Below, piece by piece: positions 36,301-43,244 of a stretch of DNA of 64,000 bases. How positions within the stretch are numbered: the first letter of the stretch is position 1; each line of letters starts with the position of its first letter. Source of the stretch: Shewanella sp. Isolate13 (GTDB lineage Bacteria > Pseudomonadota > Gammaproteobacteria > Enterobacterales > Shewanellaceae). Where the stretch lies: assembly GCF_022398325.1 (NCBI RefSeq), contig NZ_JAKEVD010000009.1, positions 80,864 through 144,863 on the forward strand, given 5' to 3'. Position numbers and translations under genes: made by a program. A model generated the notes under the pieces. That model was not told the origin of the DNA. It did no database searches and saw only the letters and a program-made list of their open reading frames with translations.

Positions 36301-38375
36301 GGCTCAGCCAGCCTTATCAAGCGATAGGTGTGTTCTCCGATGGGAGCAGTAAGCCCCTTACTGACGTCGTTAATTGGAACAGTTCAGATAGCGAGGTCGC
36401 AACGCTTAATCGATTGGGCGTTGCTCAAAGCTATAAGGCGGGCAATATCATCGTTAGTGCAAGTTATAGCGGTTTACAGGCAACAGCTGAACTTAACGTG
36501 ACCGATGCACAACTGAATTATATTCGTGTCACACCAAGTTTAATCACTGTGCCAGTAGGGACTGAGGGCCAGTTTGCTGCCCGTGCTTTCTATACCGATA
36601 ACACCTCTGAAGATATCACTAAGGTTGCAACTTGGAGATCGAATGATGAGGCGATAGTGCATATCGATACTGGCGCACCTAACAGCGGTTTTGCCAGCGC
36701 CATGGAAGTTGGGCAGACTTCCGTCACGGCTCAGTATTTAACGGCAACGGATACTGCCGTGGTTAAGGTAACGCCTGCTGAATTAGTCGAATTGACGGTG
36801 TCACCAGCAGATGCATCGGTTGCCGCAGGGCTAGACCAAGCGTATCAGTCCTTTGCTCGTTTCTCAGATGGCAGCAGTAAAGAGGTGACATTAGAATCGA
36901 GTTGGCAGAGCAGCCAAACGGACATTGCTACCGTCGACTCTCTAGGTGTGGCACATACTCTACTGGCGGGTAACACAGAGATCCAAGCTAGCTATAAATC
37001 ACTCACGGCTAAGGCATCACTGTTCGTGAATGAACCCATTTTAGTGGATCTTCAGGTCACGCCAGTAAGCTCGACGATAAATATTAATGAAAGCCAAAAG
37101 TATATCGCGAGGGCGTTCTATTCTGATGGTTATTCAAATGATGTCTCGACAGCAACTACATGGACTTTAGCAGATGATGCTATAGCACATGTTGTCCCAT
37201 CTGGGTTCTCTGCAGGTCAGGTCACAGGGGATGCCCACGGACAGACGAGTGTGAATGCACATTACTACGGTATGGACGCTCAGGCTCAAGTTATCGTCAG
37301 TGATTTAGAATATTTAGGCGTGCAAGTCGAGCCCGCCGATACTCTCGTTATCGTGAATAAAACGACCCAGTTACAGGCATTTGCTGTTTATAGAAATGAT
37401 AGCGGATCGATAACTCAAAAAGAGGTTACAGATCTCAGTGACTGGCGGACGGGGGATGCGAGTAAAGTCTCCATTAACGATAAAGGTGTTGCATACGGTA
37501 TAGAGGTGGGGGCAACGGATACCTTTGCAATTTATCAAGGTGTTCAGGGGCAAGGCAGGATCAATGTCTATGACAGTGAGCTTGTTGCGCTGACCGTTAC
37601 CCCCGATAATCTGTCTGCACCCATTGGTACTAAGGGGCGCTATAAAGCGGTTGCAACTTATATCGATAGGCCCGATGAGGATGTGACAGAGCTCGCCACT
37701 TGGTCTTCGAGCCAGATAGATGTGGTACATATCGTTACTTCGGGGAGCAATGGTGGTACGGCAACGGCTAAAGCTGTGGGCATGAGTGAGATCACTGCGC
37801 AACTTGACGGCGTTGTCGATAGTGTCAATGCTCAAGTTACTGCTGCCGTGATAGAGCGCATAGAGATCACCCCTAGAGTCGATACGATTTACTCTGAAAA
37901 TATGCAGCAGTTTTATGCCAATGCGTATTTTTCTGACGGCACTGTGGTCGATATTACCTTAGATGCGGATTGGAAAAGTGATGATCCCTATACCGTATCG
38001 ATCCAAACGGGTAACTCCCGTGCTGGCGAGGCCATGGGAGTTGGTCAGGATGGCTCTGCAGCCATTTCCGCTAGCTATGACGGATTTAGCGATAGCTTGT
38101 TGTTGAACGTTAAACCTAATGTAGTAGAACTGGTAGAGATAATTCCGAATACCCTGACACTTAAAGATGGTGAATATCAAACTGTTCAGGTGATGGTGAC
38201 TTATAGCAATGGTGATGTGAATGACTACGCTAAATATGTCAATTGGAGTTCAACTGATTATAGCATCGCCTATGGCCACCAAGACCTGATCCGTGCCGAA
38301 GGTGTCGGTCACGCCACCGTGACCGCAACGATGGGCATGGTGTCTGGATCGGCTGAGGTGACGGTGATACCTTAA
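33375..38375 (+). CDS. Giant lipoprotein of 18 Big2-like immunoglobulin-fold repeats
   Basis: A 1666-residue surface or periplasmic protein. The signal peptide ends in the lipobox LAGC with lipidation at C22, followed by GGDDDG, a non-retained sorting context. The rest is about 18 tandem bacterial Ig-like (Big2) repeats of 88-92 residues, each of the form P-x(5)-G-x(3)-QY-x(4)-Y/F-SDG-x(3)-DVT-x(4)-W-x-S. Two classes alternate in the centre (see findings). A low-complexity insert of about 25 residues interrupts the sequence near residue 590. There is no catalytic, sorting or export domain. Such proteins act in adhesion or as cell-envelope stalks. It is cotranscribed with the OmpA-like gene. 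A terminator follows. Confidence 0.9.
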   Translation: MSLFKQVYRQLFLLTLLILAGCGGDDDGFPTGGCGGPGDPCPAYAVALDITPSNSVIAVSTQQIYQAIATYSDGEIKDVSQEVSWSSSEPTLASISANGVAMGVLAGEVQITASLPPAQEGGTVLTDSAALKVTDAALTALNIEPGQAQILVGMSQRYRALALFADGHQQDVTNDASWTSLDTNIATIGSDGEAIGIATGLTVGVTQVKAHFSAQEALATLVVLATKPSQLLITPPNEVLPNGTSLQYQAHLILEDGLSIDVTPQSAWQSSSVDIASIDDQGFLVAKTLGQTRVSATLSFADISLSDTTSATVVDAQLSNLIVTPSQGIFPVGTKGSYVATAYFSDGQVKDVSRDALWSASQPDVVDITAQGQNAGDATAIAVGSSSITATYQELSADAQLEVTDAVLTSLQISPLNTQVPAGTQVQYHAHASFSDGSVKDVTSLGYWQSSEPQIASVGLTGGLSGIADTYLEGVTEIRFDYLGQSQSTELMVTAATLVDLQISPRDLQVPIGTQGQYIAIAYYSDGHSKDVTKQASWISSNREVVSIVNTGVDAGYAKGLSEGLVEITATYAGLSSGVSSTSMGRDSQAVAEIGALTTISSKTTAKVTPAILQSLIISPVSASVAAGNHQPYQLFALFSDASSKEVTPYAYWQTSDTSIATIDRFGLAHSLVEGQVKIVASYLGMQVSADLVVTDAVIAQLQVSPAESSIAVGYSQQLIATAYYSDGHSSDVSSLANWSSLSPSIVQVNATGLAEGAAQGSSSIEASYQGMQASANVNVTSAILESVTLTPVTATVAAGNTQQYRLFGIFSDGSHKELTYVASWQSKALAVATIDKYGLAQSYQLGMSQIQASYIGFSAVAELNVTDAEVTSLQVSPANLSVPLGTTGQYRADAFYSDGHTSDVTHLATWSVIDPSLVNIAATGSEAGFAEAIAVGMTKVQADFEGQSDKVDVKVTDAVIENLVISPAYSSIAAGLSQPYQAIGVFSDGSSKPLTDVVNWNSSDSEVATLNRLGVAQSYKAGNIIVSASYSGLQATAELNVTDAQLNYIRVTPSLITVPVGTEGQFAARAFYTDNTSEDITKVATWRSNDEAIVHIDTGAPNSGFASAMEVGQTSVTAQYLTATDTAVVKVTPAELVELTVSPADASVAAGLDQAYQSFARFSDGSSKEVTLESSWQSSQTDIATVDSLGVAHTLLAGNTEIQASYKSLTAKASLFVNEPILVDLQVTPVSSTININESQKYIARAFYSDGYSNDVSTATTWTLADDAIAHVVPSGFSAGQVTGDAHGQTSVNAHYYGMDAQAQVIVSDLEYLGVQVEPADTLVIVNKTTQLQAFAVYRNDSGSITQKEVTDLSDWRTGDASKVSINDKGVAYGIEVGATDTFAIYQGVQGQGRINVYDSELVALTVTPDNLSAPIGTKGRYKAVATYIDRPDEDVTELATWSSSQIDVVHIVTSGSNGGTATAKAVGMSEITAQLDGVVDSVNAQVTAAVIERIEITPRVDTIYSENMQQFYANAYFSDGTVVDITLDADWKSDDPYTVSIQTGNSRAGEAMGVGQDGSAAISASYDGFSDSLLLNVKPNVVELVEIIPNTLTLKDGEYQTVQVMVTYSNGDVNDYAKYVNWSSTDYSIAYGHQDLIRAEGVGHATVTATMGMVSGSAEVTVIP

Positions 38376-38406
38376 GCTTTTTAAGCTAAACAGGCGCTAT
38401 ATACTA

Positions 38407-38434
38407 AAAAGCAGCCGCTATTGGGGCTGCTTTT
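38407..38434. terminator. Terminator between Big2 gene and CSD-DUF1294 gene
   Basis: A 10-bp stem (AAAAGCAGCC / GGCTGCTTTT) with an 8-nt loop. It serves the Big2 gene (stop 38375) and probably the convergent gene ending at 38442. Confidence 0.88.
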
Positions 38435-38441
38435 CTTTTGG

Positions 38442-39059
38442 CTAGCGAAACATGTTGCTCAGTTCCGGTCTGTGTAGGAGGTAAATAAGTGCAAGGTTAA
38501 TGCTTATGGTTAACCATAAGATAAACTTAAAACGCCCCTTAGCAGACTTATGCCTTAGCCACTGCTGAGCCAGTAACGCACCGGGCCAGCCGCCCGCCAA
38601 GCTTAATAGGTGAAGTTTAAACTCACTCACTCGCCAGCGATTGTTACGTGCAGAGCGCTTATCCCAGCCATAGGCGATAAATGTCACTAGGCTAGCAGAG
38701 ATAAAATAGAGGAGTAGCCAAAGAGGAATATGCTGCAGTGTGTAGCCAATGCTCAAGGCGGCGATAAAACTCAGCGCAATAGCGATACTTAATCGATTTG
38801 GTGAGCCGCTAATTTTTCGACTGGCCTTTGTTGCGCCGCCACTGAGCAATCGCGCTTTGTCGGCGCGCCACTTACCTTGCTTGTCTTTAGCTAGGTGAAA
38901 TTGGACTCGGTTACCCGCATGTGGCCTCTGTCCTTGATGAGTAAAGGCTGAAATGTGTAAAAAGACCTGCTGTTTCTGGCTGGGTGTTTGGATAAAACCA
39001 AATCCCTTAGCGTCATCCCAGCTATCTATTACACCAGTTGATACTGCGTTTTTTGTCAT
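38442..39059 (-). CDS. Cold-shock domain / DUF1294 fusion protein
   Basis: A 205-residue protein. Residues about 6-70 form a cold-shock-type OB fold with GVIDSWDDAKGFGFIQ and VFLHISAF, in which the aromatic RNP1-like motif is kept. Residues about 90-200 form the DUF1294 membrane part: a helix pair (ALSFIAALSIGYTL, LLLYFISASLVTFIAYGWDK), then LHLLSLAGGWPGALLAQQWLRHK and a last helix. It probably binds nucleic acid at the inner membrane. The fusion is known in gammaproteobacteria, but its function is not. It converges on the Big2 gene. Confidence 0.9.
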   Translation of the reverse strand: MTKNAVSTGVIDSWDDAKGFGFIQTPSQKQQVFLHISAFTHQGQRPHAGNRVQFHLAKDKQGKWRADKARLLSGGATKASRKISGSPNRLSIAIALSFIAALSIGYTLQHIPLWLLLYFISASLVTFIAYGWDKRSARNNRWRVSEFKLHLLSLAGGWPGALLAQQWLRHKSAKGRFKFILWLTISINLALIYLLHRPELSNMFR

Positions 39060-39161
39060 CGGGTACTATCTGTTTTTATCACTGCGCTACCGATTAAGGT
39101 ACTGGTATTTAGTGAATTTCTGTTGAATACAGTCAGGTTTAATGGCGCTGTAAAAACTCTG

Positions 39162-39455
39162 TTAGCAGGATTCTCCTGAGCAGCACTCTTCCTGTAAGAA
39201 TTGAATCAGGCTCTCTAAGCAGTCAAATTGAGGGATGCAATGTAGTATTCGTCCCTCGCGATGCTGCTTGACGAGCCCGGCAGACATTAAGCTCGACAGG
39301 TGATGTGACAGCGTCGAGTTTGGGATCTGTAAGATCTCTTGTAGATGGCCAACGGGTAGCCCCTTACGTCCGGCTTTGACTAGGGCTCTAAATAGGGTTA
39401 ACCGAGTCGGGTGGCCTAGCTCTTTCAGGGCTTTCGCCGCAATTTCAGTATCCAT
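39162..39455 (-). CDS. ArsR/SmtB-family transcriptional regulator
   Basis: A 97-residue winged-helix repressor. It has the family layout: KALKELGHPTRLTLFRALVKAG, the recognition helix region IPNSTLSHHLSSLMSAGLVKQHREGR (about residues 46-71), then the beta wing. The C-terminus ends EECCSGESC, a cysteine cluster that could be a metal, arsenite or thiol sensor. No resistance gene is adjacent, so the inducer and target are unknown. The CSD-DUF1294 gene starts 100 nt downstream on the same strand. Confidence 0.9.
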   Translation of the reverse strand: MDTEIAAKALKELGHPTRLTLFRALVKAGRKGLPVGHLQEILQIPNSTLSHHLSSLMSAGLVKQHREGRILHCIPQFDCLESLIQFLQEECCSGESC

Positions 39456-39553
39456 ACGTTTAACTCATAAAGAAAATATGTTTCGGTAGTTCTAGAAATA
39501 ATAGCAGGGAAACGGTGACCGACAAAAGAATATTTTTAAGCCTAGGCTGAGCG

Positions 39554-40045
39554 CTAGCTTTTGCTTGGCTTTTCAGAGATCCACAGCTTGATGGTGCCTT
39601 GAACCACAATTACGCCGTCTGTATCGTAAGCGGTGACGGGCACCAGCATATCACCGGGTACCCATTGCTCAGGCTTAACCTCGGCAACACAGGTAATATC
39701 GCTCCCCGCCTTGGCTGTGTAATCCACGCTCATTCCCTTAGGGATCCATCTTAGATGTGACGGGATTGACGCTTCAGCCATGACTCCCATAGCCATTTCT
39801 AGGCCGTTACAGATAGCGATAACGTGTACTGTCTGGATATGGTTGTGTACTGCTTTGCGTTTTTTTATTTGGCAAACACAGCGATTCACATTTAATTCAC
39901 TAATGATGGGTTTTACTGTACCGAAGTAAGGTGCCATTCGGCTAACCATTAAGGAAAAAAGCTTGTTGCCAAAGGGGAGTTTGGTGACGCGGTTATAGAG
40001 TGACATCACCTTAGTGGGCTTTTGATTTTGTTCGAACTGGTTCAT
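39554..40045 (-). CDS. Hotdog-fold DUF4442 protein
   Basis: A 163-residue protein resembling the DUF4442 branch of the hotdog/thioesterase-like fold. The segments NHIQTVHVIAICNGLEMAMGVMAEASIP (about 68-95) and MSVDYTAKAGSDITCVAEV (about 104-122) are typical of the central helix and the edge strands. Acyl-CoA thioesterase activity is a guess from the fold. The usual catalytic acid is not obvious. It is a single gene, divergent from the popT-like gene. Confidence 0.78.
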   Translation of the reverse strand: MNQFEQNQKPTKVMSLYNRVTKLPFGNKLFSLMVSRMAPYFGTVKPIISELNVNRCVCQIKKRKAVHNHIQTVHVIAICNGLEMAMGVMAEASIPSHLRWIPKGMSVDYTAKAGSDITCVAEVKPEQWVPGDMLVPVTAYDTDGVIVVQGTIKLWISEKPSKS

Positions 40046-40212
40046 CTCGTTCCCTGTTTGCTGAACTGGTCAGATGAGGTTAACATCGAATTAACATTAA
40101 ATGCCAGCCGTAGGTTAATTTACCTTTATAAAAGCAAACTTCATTTCCTTTTTGGTTGGAATGGAACGTATAATTTTGCCGGCGAGCAGTTTTGAGTGAA
40201 TTAAGGAATAAA

Positions 40213-41130
40213 GTGAATTATTTAAAGACCTACCTTAAGGGAATGGCGATGGGCGCAGCCGATGTTGTCCCAGGGGTATCTGGCGGTACGATCGCCTTTA
40301 TTACGGCGATTCTCGATCCATTATTGGAAAGTATTAAAAAAATTAGACCCTCTTTACTGGGCGTGATCAAAGAGCAGGGCATTAAAGCGGCTTTCATGCA
40401 TATTAATGGTCCATTCTTAGTCTGTGTATTCGGTGGCATATTGACCAGTATTCTGAGTCTAGCCAAATTGATCACATACTTGCTGGTTACCCACCCGATC
40501 CCAGTGTGGTCATTCTTTTTTGGTCTAATACTGATTTCTGTCATTCATATGCTTAAGCAAGTGAAGGGCTTTACCTTAGGGCGCATAGCCTTGTTTGCCT
40601 TGGGGGCGGTGTTTGCGTGGGGAATAACCATGCTAAACCCTATTGCAGTTGAGATGACCTACCTCAACGTGTTCTTGGGAGGCTGTATTGCGATTACAGC
40701 GATGATCTTACCGGGGATCTCGGGCAGTTTTATCTTGTTACTACTTGGGCTATACACCCCAGTCATCGGCGCCGTGAAGAGTTTAGAACTTGGCATTATG
40801 GCCACCTTTGCGGCAGGTGCTGCTATCGGCATACTCTGCTTTAGTCACGTGTTGTCGGCGTTACTTCGGAAGTACCATGACGCAACGCTGATGTTTTTAA
40901 TCGGACTAATGCTGGGCACCCTAGGTAAGATCTGGCCTTGGAAAGAGGTGTTGACCTTCCGTGAAAATTCAAAGGGCGAAATGGTACCGCTAGATGAGCG
41001 CATACTCTCACCGATGCAGTATGAGCATATTACTGGTCAGCCTTCTTTGATGCTCTATGCCGTGATAGCTATGTTTGCCGGTATTCTACTGGTGTGGGGA
41101 CTAGAGCGGTTTGCCGATAAAACACGATAA
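40213..41130 (+). CDS. popT: DUF368 membrane protein, probable undecaprenyl-phosphate transporter (PopT)
   Basis: A polytopic inner-membrane protein. DUF368 proteins were recently identified as undecaprenyl-phosphate translocases (PopT in Vibrio cholerae), which recycle the lipid carrier to the cytoplasmic face. The GTG at 40213 is chosen because AAGGA lies 5 nt upstream. A TTG at 40192 would add 7 residues. From the GTG there are 305 residues. The conserved motif MGAADVVPGVSGGTIAF (about residues 12-28) is repeated later in inverted-topology form (AMILPGISGSFILLLLG, about 173-189), as expected for the family. It has its own terminator. Confidence 0.88.
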   Translation: MNYLKTYLKGMAMGAADVVPGVSGGTIAFITAILDPLLESIKKIRPSLLGVIKEQGIKAAFMHINGPFLVCVFGGILTSILSLAKLITYLLVTHPIPVWSFFFGLILISVIHMLKQVKGFTLGRIALFALGAVFAWGITMLNPIAVEMTYLNVFLGGCIAITAMILPGISGSFILLLLGLYTPVIGAVKSLELGIMATFAAGAAIGILCFSHVLSALLRKYHDATLMFLIGLMLGTLGKIWPWKEVLTFRENSKGEMVPLDERILSPMQYEHITGQPSLMLYAVIAMFAGILLVWGLERFADKTR

Positions 41131-41153
41131 GCGTTTTATTCACTAATACATTG

Positions 41154-41181
41154 AAAAGCCAGTTTTAAACTGGCTTTTTTT
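41154..41181 (+). terminator. popT terminator
   Basis: An almost perfect inverted repeat (AAAAGCCAGTTT / AAACTGGCTTTT) with a tail of T residues, 24 nt after the stop codon. It also isolates the next operon from read-through. Confidence 0.9.
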
Positions 41182-41228
41182 ATGTCTAAAATTCACTTAA
41201 AAAGGGGGATGGTTTAGGGCTAAATTAA

Positions 41229-41275
41229 AACTTGTACAAAAAAGTGATCCTTGTACAAGTTAGCGGCGTAATGAA
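41229..41275 (+). promoter_or_regulatory. ECF11-type promoter nested in a MlrA/BluR-type operator
   Basis: A perfect 11-bp inverted repeat, AACTTGTACAA (41229-41239) and TTGTACAAGTT (41251-41261), with an 11-nt spacer. The core TTGTACA...TGTACAA resembles the site reported for E. coli MlrA. Within and after it are TGATCC (41245-41250) and, 16 nt on, CGTA (41267-41270). These match the -35 and -10 of ECF11 (RpoE-ChrR, singlet-oxygen) sigma promoters. The predicted start near 41277 would leave a leader of about 18 nt before the ATG at 41295. A MlrA-like regulator is encoded by the second gene of the operon. Confidence 0.8.
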
Positions 41276-41294
41276 CAGTCTAATAGGGAGTATT

Positions 41295-42257
41295 ATGACT
41301 ATGAGCCAATTTAATCCAGATAAAATCCAGATCGGTATTAGTGCCTGTTTACTCGGCGATAAAGTGCGCTTTGACGGCGGCCATAAGGCTTCAAGTTATT
41401 GCCGTAAAGAGATCGCCGAACATTTCGATTATGTACCAGTATGCCCAGAAATGGCTATAGGCATGGGCGCCCCTCGAAAATCAATTCGATTAGAGAAAGA
41501 CGGTGATATCATCTTTGTTAAAAGTGCCGATGGCTCGGTTGATGTGACTGACAAGCTCAATGATTTTAGTGATAAAAAAGTCGCGCAGCTCGATTTCTTA
41601 GGTGGCTATATTTTATGTGCTAAATCGCCAACCTGCGGTATGGAACGTGTCACTGAATATAAGTATGGCACTAACAATGGATGGAAGTCTGGCATTGGTG
41701 TTTATGCTAGAAAGCTGATGGAGCGTTACCCACAGCTTCCCGTTGAAGAAGAAGGGCGCTTACACGACTTACCTATTCGCGAGAACTTCTTTACTCGTGT
41801 ATATGCTTACCATGATTGGCACATGCTAAAAGCGTCAGGCTTTACCAAGAGTAATATTTTAGATTTCCACGCCCGCTACAAATACATGCTGATGGCCCAC
41901 AATCCAAAGCTGTATCGCGATCTAGGCCCTTTGCTGGCTGATATGAGTGGTGATCTAGAAAAGATTGCTGATACCTACTTTACCGGTTTTATGCAGATCT
42001 TAAAGATCAAGGCGACTCGAAAAAATCACACCAGTGCGCTGCAACATATCCAAGGCTACTTTAAAAAGCATCTGTCGAGTGCGCAAAAAGCTGAGCTTGC
42101 TGAGTCGATTTTGAAATACAACCAAGGCTTGCAACCTATCTTGGTACCAATGACGCTGATTAACCATTATCTGCGTGAATTTCCAACCCCCTATATTGAG
42201 AACCAAGTGTATCTTAATCCGCACCCTCAAGAGCTCAAGCTAAGGTATGCCTACTAG
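41295..42257 (+). CDS. DUF523-DUF1722 fusion protein (YbgA-like)
   Basis: A 320-residue protein with two domains: DUF523 (about 8-150, with IGISACLLGDKVRFDGGHK and the cysteine-containing CAKSPTCGMERV) and DUF1722/YbgA (about 190-305, with HDWHMLKASGF and FHARYKYMLMAHNP). The ATG at 41295 is chosen because AGGGAG lies 4 nt upstream and because an upstream start would overlap the promoter. In E. coli a DUF1722 protein, YbgA, is encoded directly before photolyase (ybgA-phr), matching the position here. Its molecular function is unknown. It is the first gene of the light/oxidative operon. Confidence 0.9.
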   Translation: MTMSQFNPDKIQIGISACLLGDKVRFDGGHKASSYCRKEIAEHFDYVPVCPEMAIGMGAPRKSIRLEKDGDIIFVKSADGSVDVTDKLNDFSDKKVAQLDFLGGYILCAKSPTCGMERVTEYKYGTNNGWKSGIGVYARKLMERYPQLPVEEEGRLHDLPIRENFFTRVYAYHDWHMLKASGFTKSNILDFHARYKYMLMAHNPKLYRDLGPLLADMSGDLEKIADTYFTGFMQILKIKATRKNHTSALQHIQGYFKKHLSSAQKAELAESILKYNQGLQPILVPMTLINHYLREFPTPYIENQVYLNPHPQELKLRYAY

Positions 42258-42289
42258 GCATAGGTTTGATTATTAACCAGGAGTGCAGC

Positions 42290-43243
42290 ATGGATAAGGT
42301 TGAGGGTGAAGCAATATGGTTAACCATAGGTGATGCAGCCCAGCGCACCGGGGTTAACCCAGTTACCTTGAGGGCGTGGCAAAGACGCTTTGGTCTAGTA
42401 GTCCCTAAGCGAACGCCCAAGGGGCATCGGTTATATGGTGAGTATCATTTAGCCCAAATAGAAGAGATCTTATTTTGGCTAAACCAAGGTGTCGCCATTA
42501 GCAAAGTGAAGCCGCTATTAAAGTCCTCGCAAACGCAAGCAGCAGCCAAGCCGTTAGCTAAGCAAGCATTAACGACTGAAGAGCAAAACCTTTGGCTAGA
42601 GAATATTGAATGTCTCAATCAATCTTGTCTCGATTTTAATGCCGCGGCGCTGAACACAAAGCTTACTGAATTGTCTGGTCTGTATCCGTTTTCAGTCCTA
42701 AAAAATGGCCTTTATTGGCCATGGCTGAATGGACTTGAAGGCTTGCTATTGGGCCGCCCCGATGCCGCTAGTATTGAAACCTGGCTGATTGACGAGCTGT
42801 CTGCTCGTATCGCTAAAAGGCGATTGGCTCAACAGCAAGCAGACGCGCAAATGCCCCACTTATTAGTTGAGTTACAGGGGGCTAAACCCATCAACTCATT
42901 GATGATGTCGTTAGAGTTGATTGCCTATCACATCAGTCATAACTTGGTAAAAGTTGCTAATGTAAGCGAGCTTAACTTTATTGTGCAGCGACTCAACTGC
43001 AGCCAAGTCTTTGTGCTGCCGCAGCCGCAAATGACGTCCACAGAAACCCAAGCGTTACAAGATTTTATGACCAGTGCTGGCGCCAAAGTGCATCTGGTTG
43101 GGAGTTACGCCAAAGTGGTTAATCAAGCACTTGGTATGGCGCATTGTGATACGCCGAAACTGCTTGCGCTATGTGGTATTGCGGTTCCCAAGCAAACGGA
43201 ATTCTCACAACAAATATTGTCTGACGTAGAGGGAAAAAAATAA
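42290..43243 (+). CDS. MlrA/BluR-like MerR-family regulator
   Basis: A 317-residue regulator. The N-terminal MerR winged helix, TIGDAAQRTGVNPVTLRAWQRRFGL (about residues 12-36) with PKGHRLY and NQGVAISKVKPLL, is very close to E. coli MlrA and BluR. The remaining part has the size of the cobalamin-binding region of CarH/LitR but lacks the DxHxxG cobalamin-ligand motif. Light sensing by bound B12 is therefore unlikely. The ATG at 42290 has GGAG upstream (42280-42283). It is the second gene of the operon and probably binds the inverted repeat at 41229-41261. Whether it represses or activates is not shown. Confidence 0.9.
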   Translation: MDKVEGEAIWLTIGDAAQRTGVNPVTLRAWQRRFGLVVPKRTPKGHRLYGEYHLAQIEEILFWLNQGVAISKVKPLLKSSQTQAAAKPLAKQALTTEEQNLWLENIECLNQSCLDFNAAALNTKLTELSGLYPFSVLKNGLYWPWLNGLEGLLLGRPDAASIETWLIDELSARIAKRRLAQQQADAQMPHLLVELQGAKPINSLMMSLELIAYHISHNLVKVANVSELNFIVQRLNCSQVFVLPQPQMTSTETQALQDFMTSAGAKVHLVGSYAKVVNQALGMAHCDTPKLLALCGIAVPKQTEFSQQILSDVEGKK

Positions 43244-43244
43244 C

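Noticed and set aside
37371..37835. A 154-codon open frame antisense to the Big2 gene
   Set aside because: A shadow of the repetitive gene, with unnatural composition and no ribosome-binding site.
33375..38375. The DNA repeats as a CRISPR or assembly artefact
   Set aside because: Repeats are divergent, in frame and protein-coding, with an unbroken reading frame of 1666 codons.
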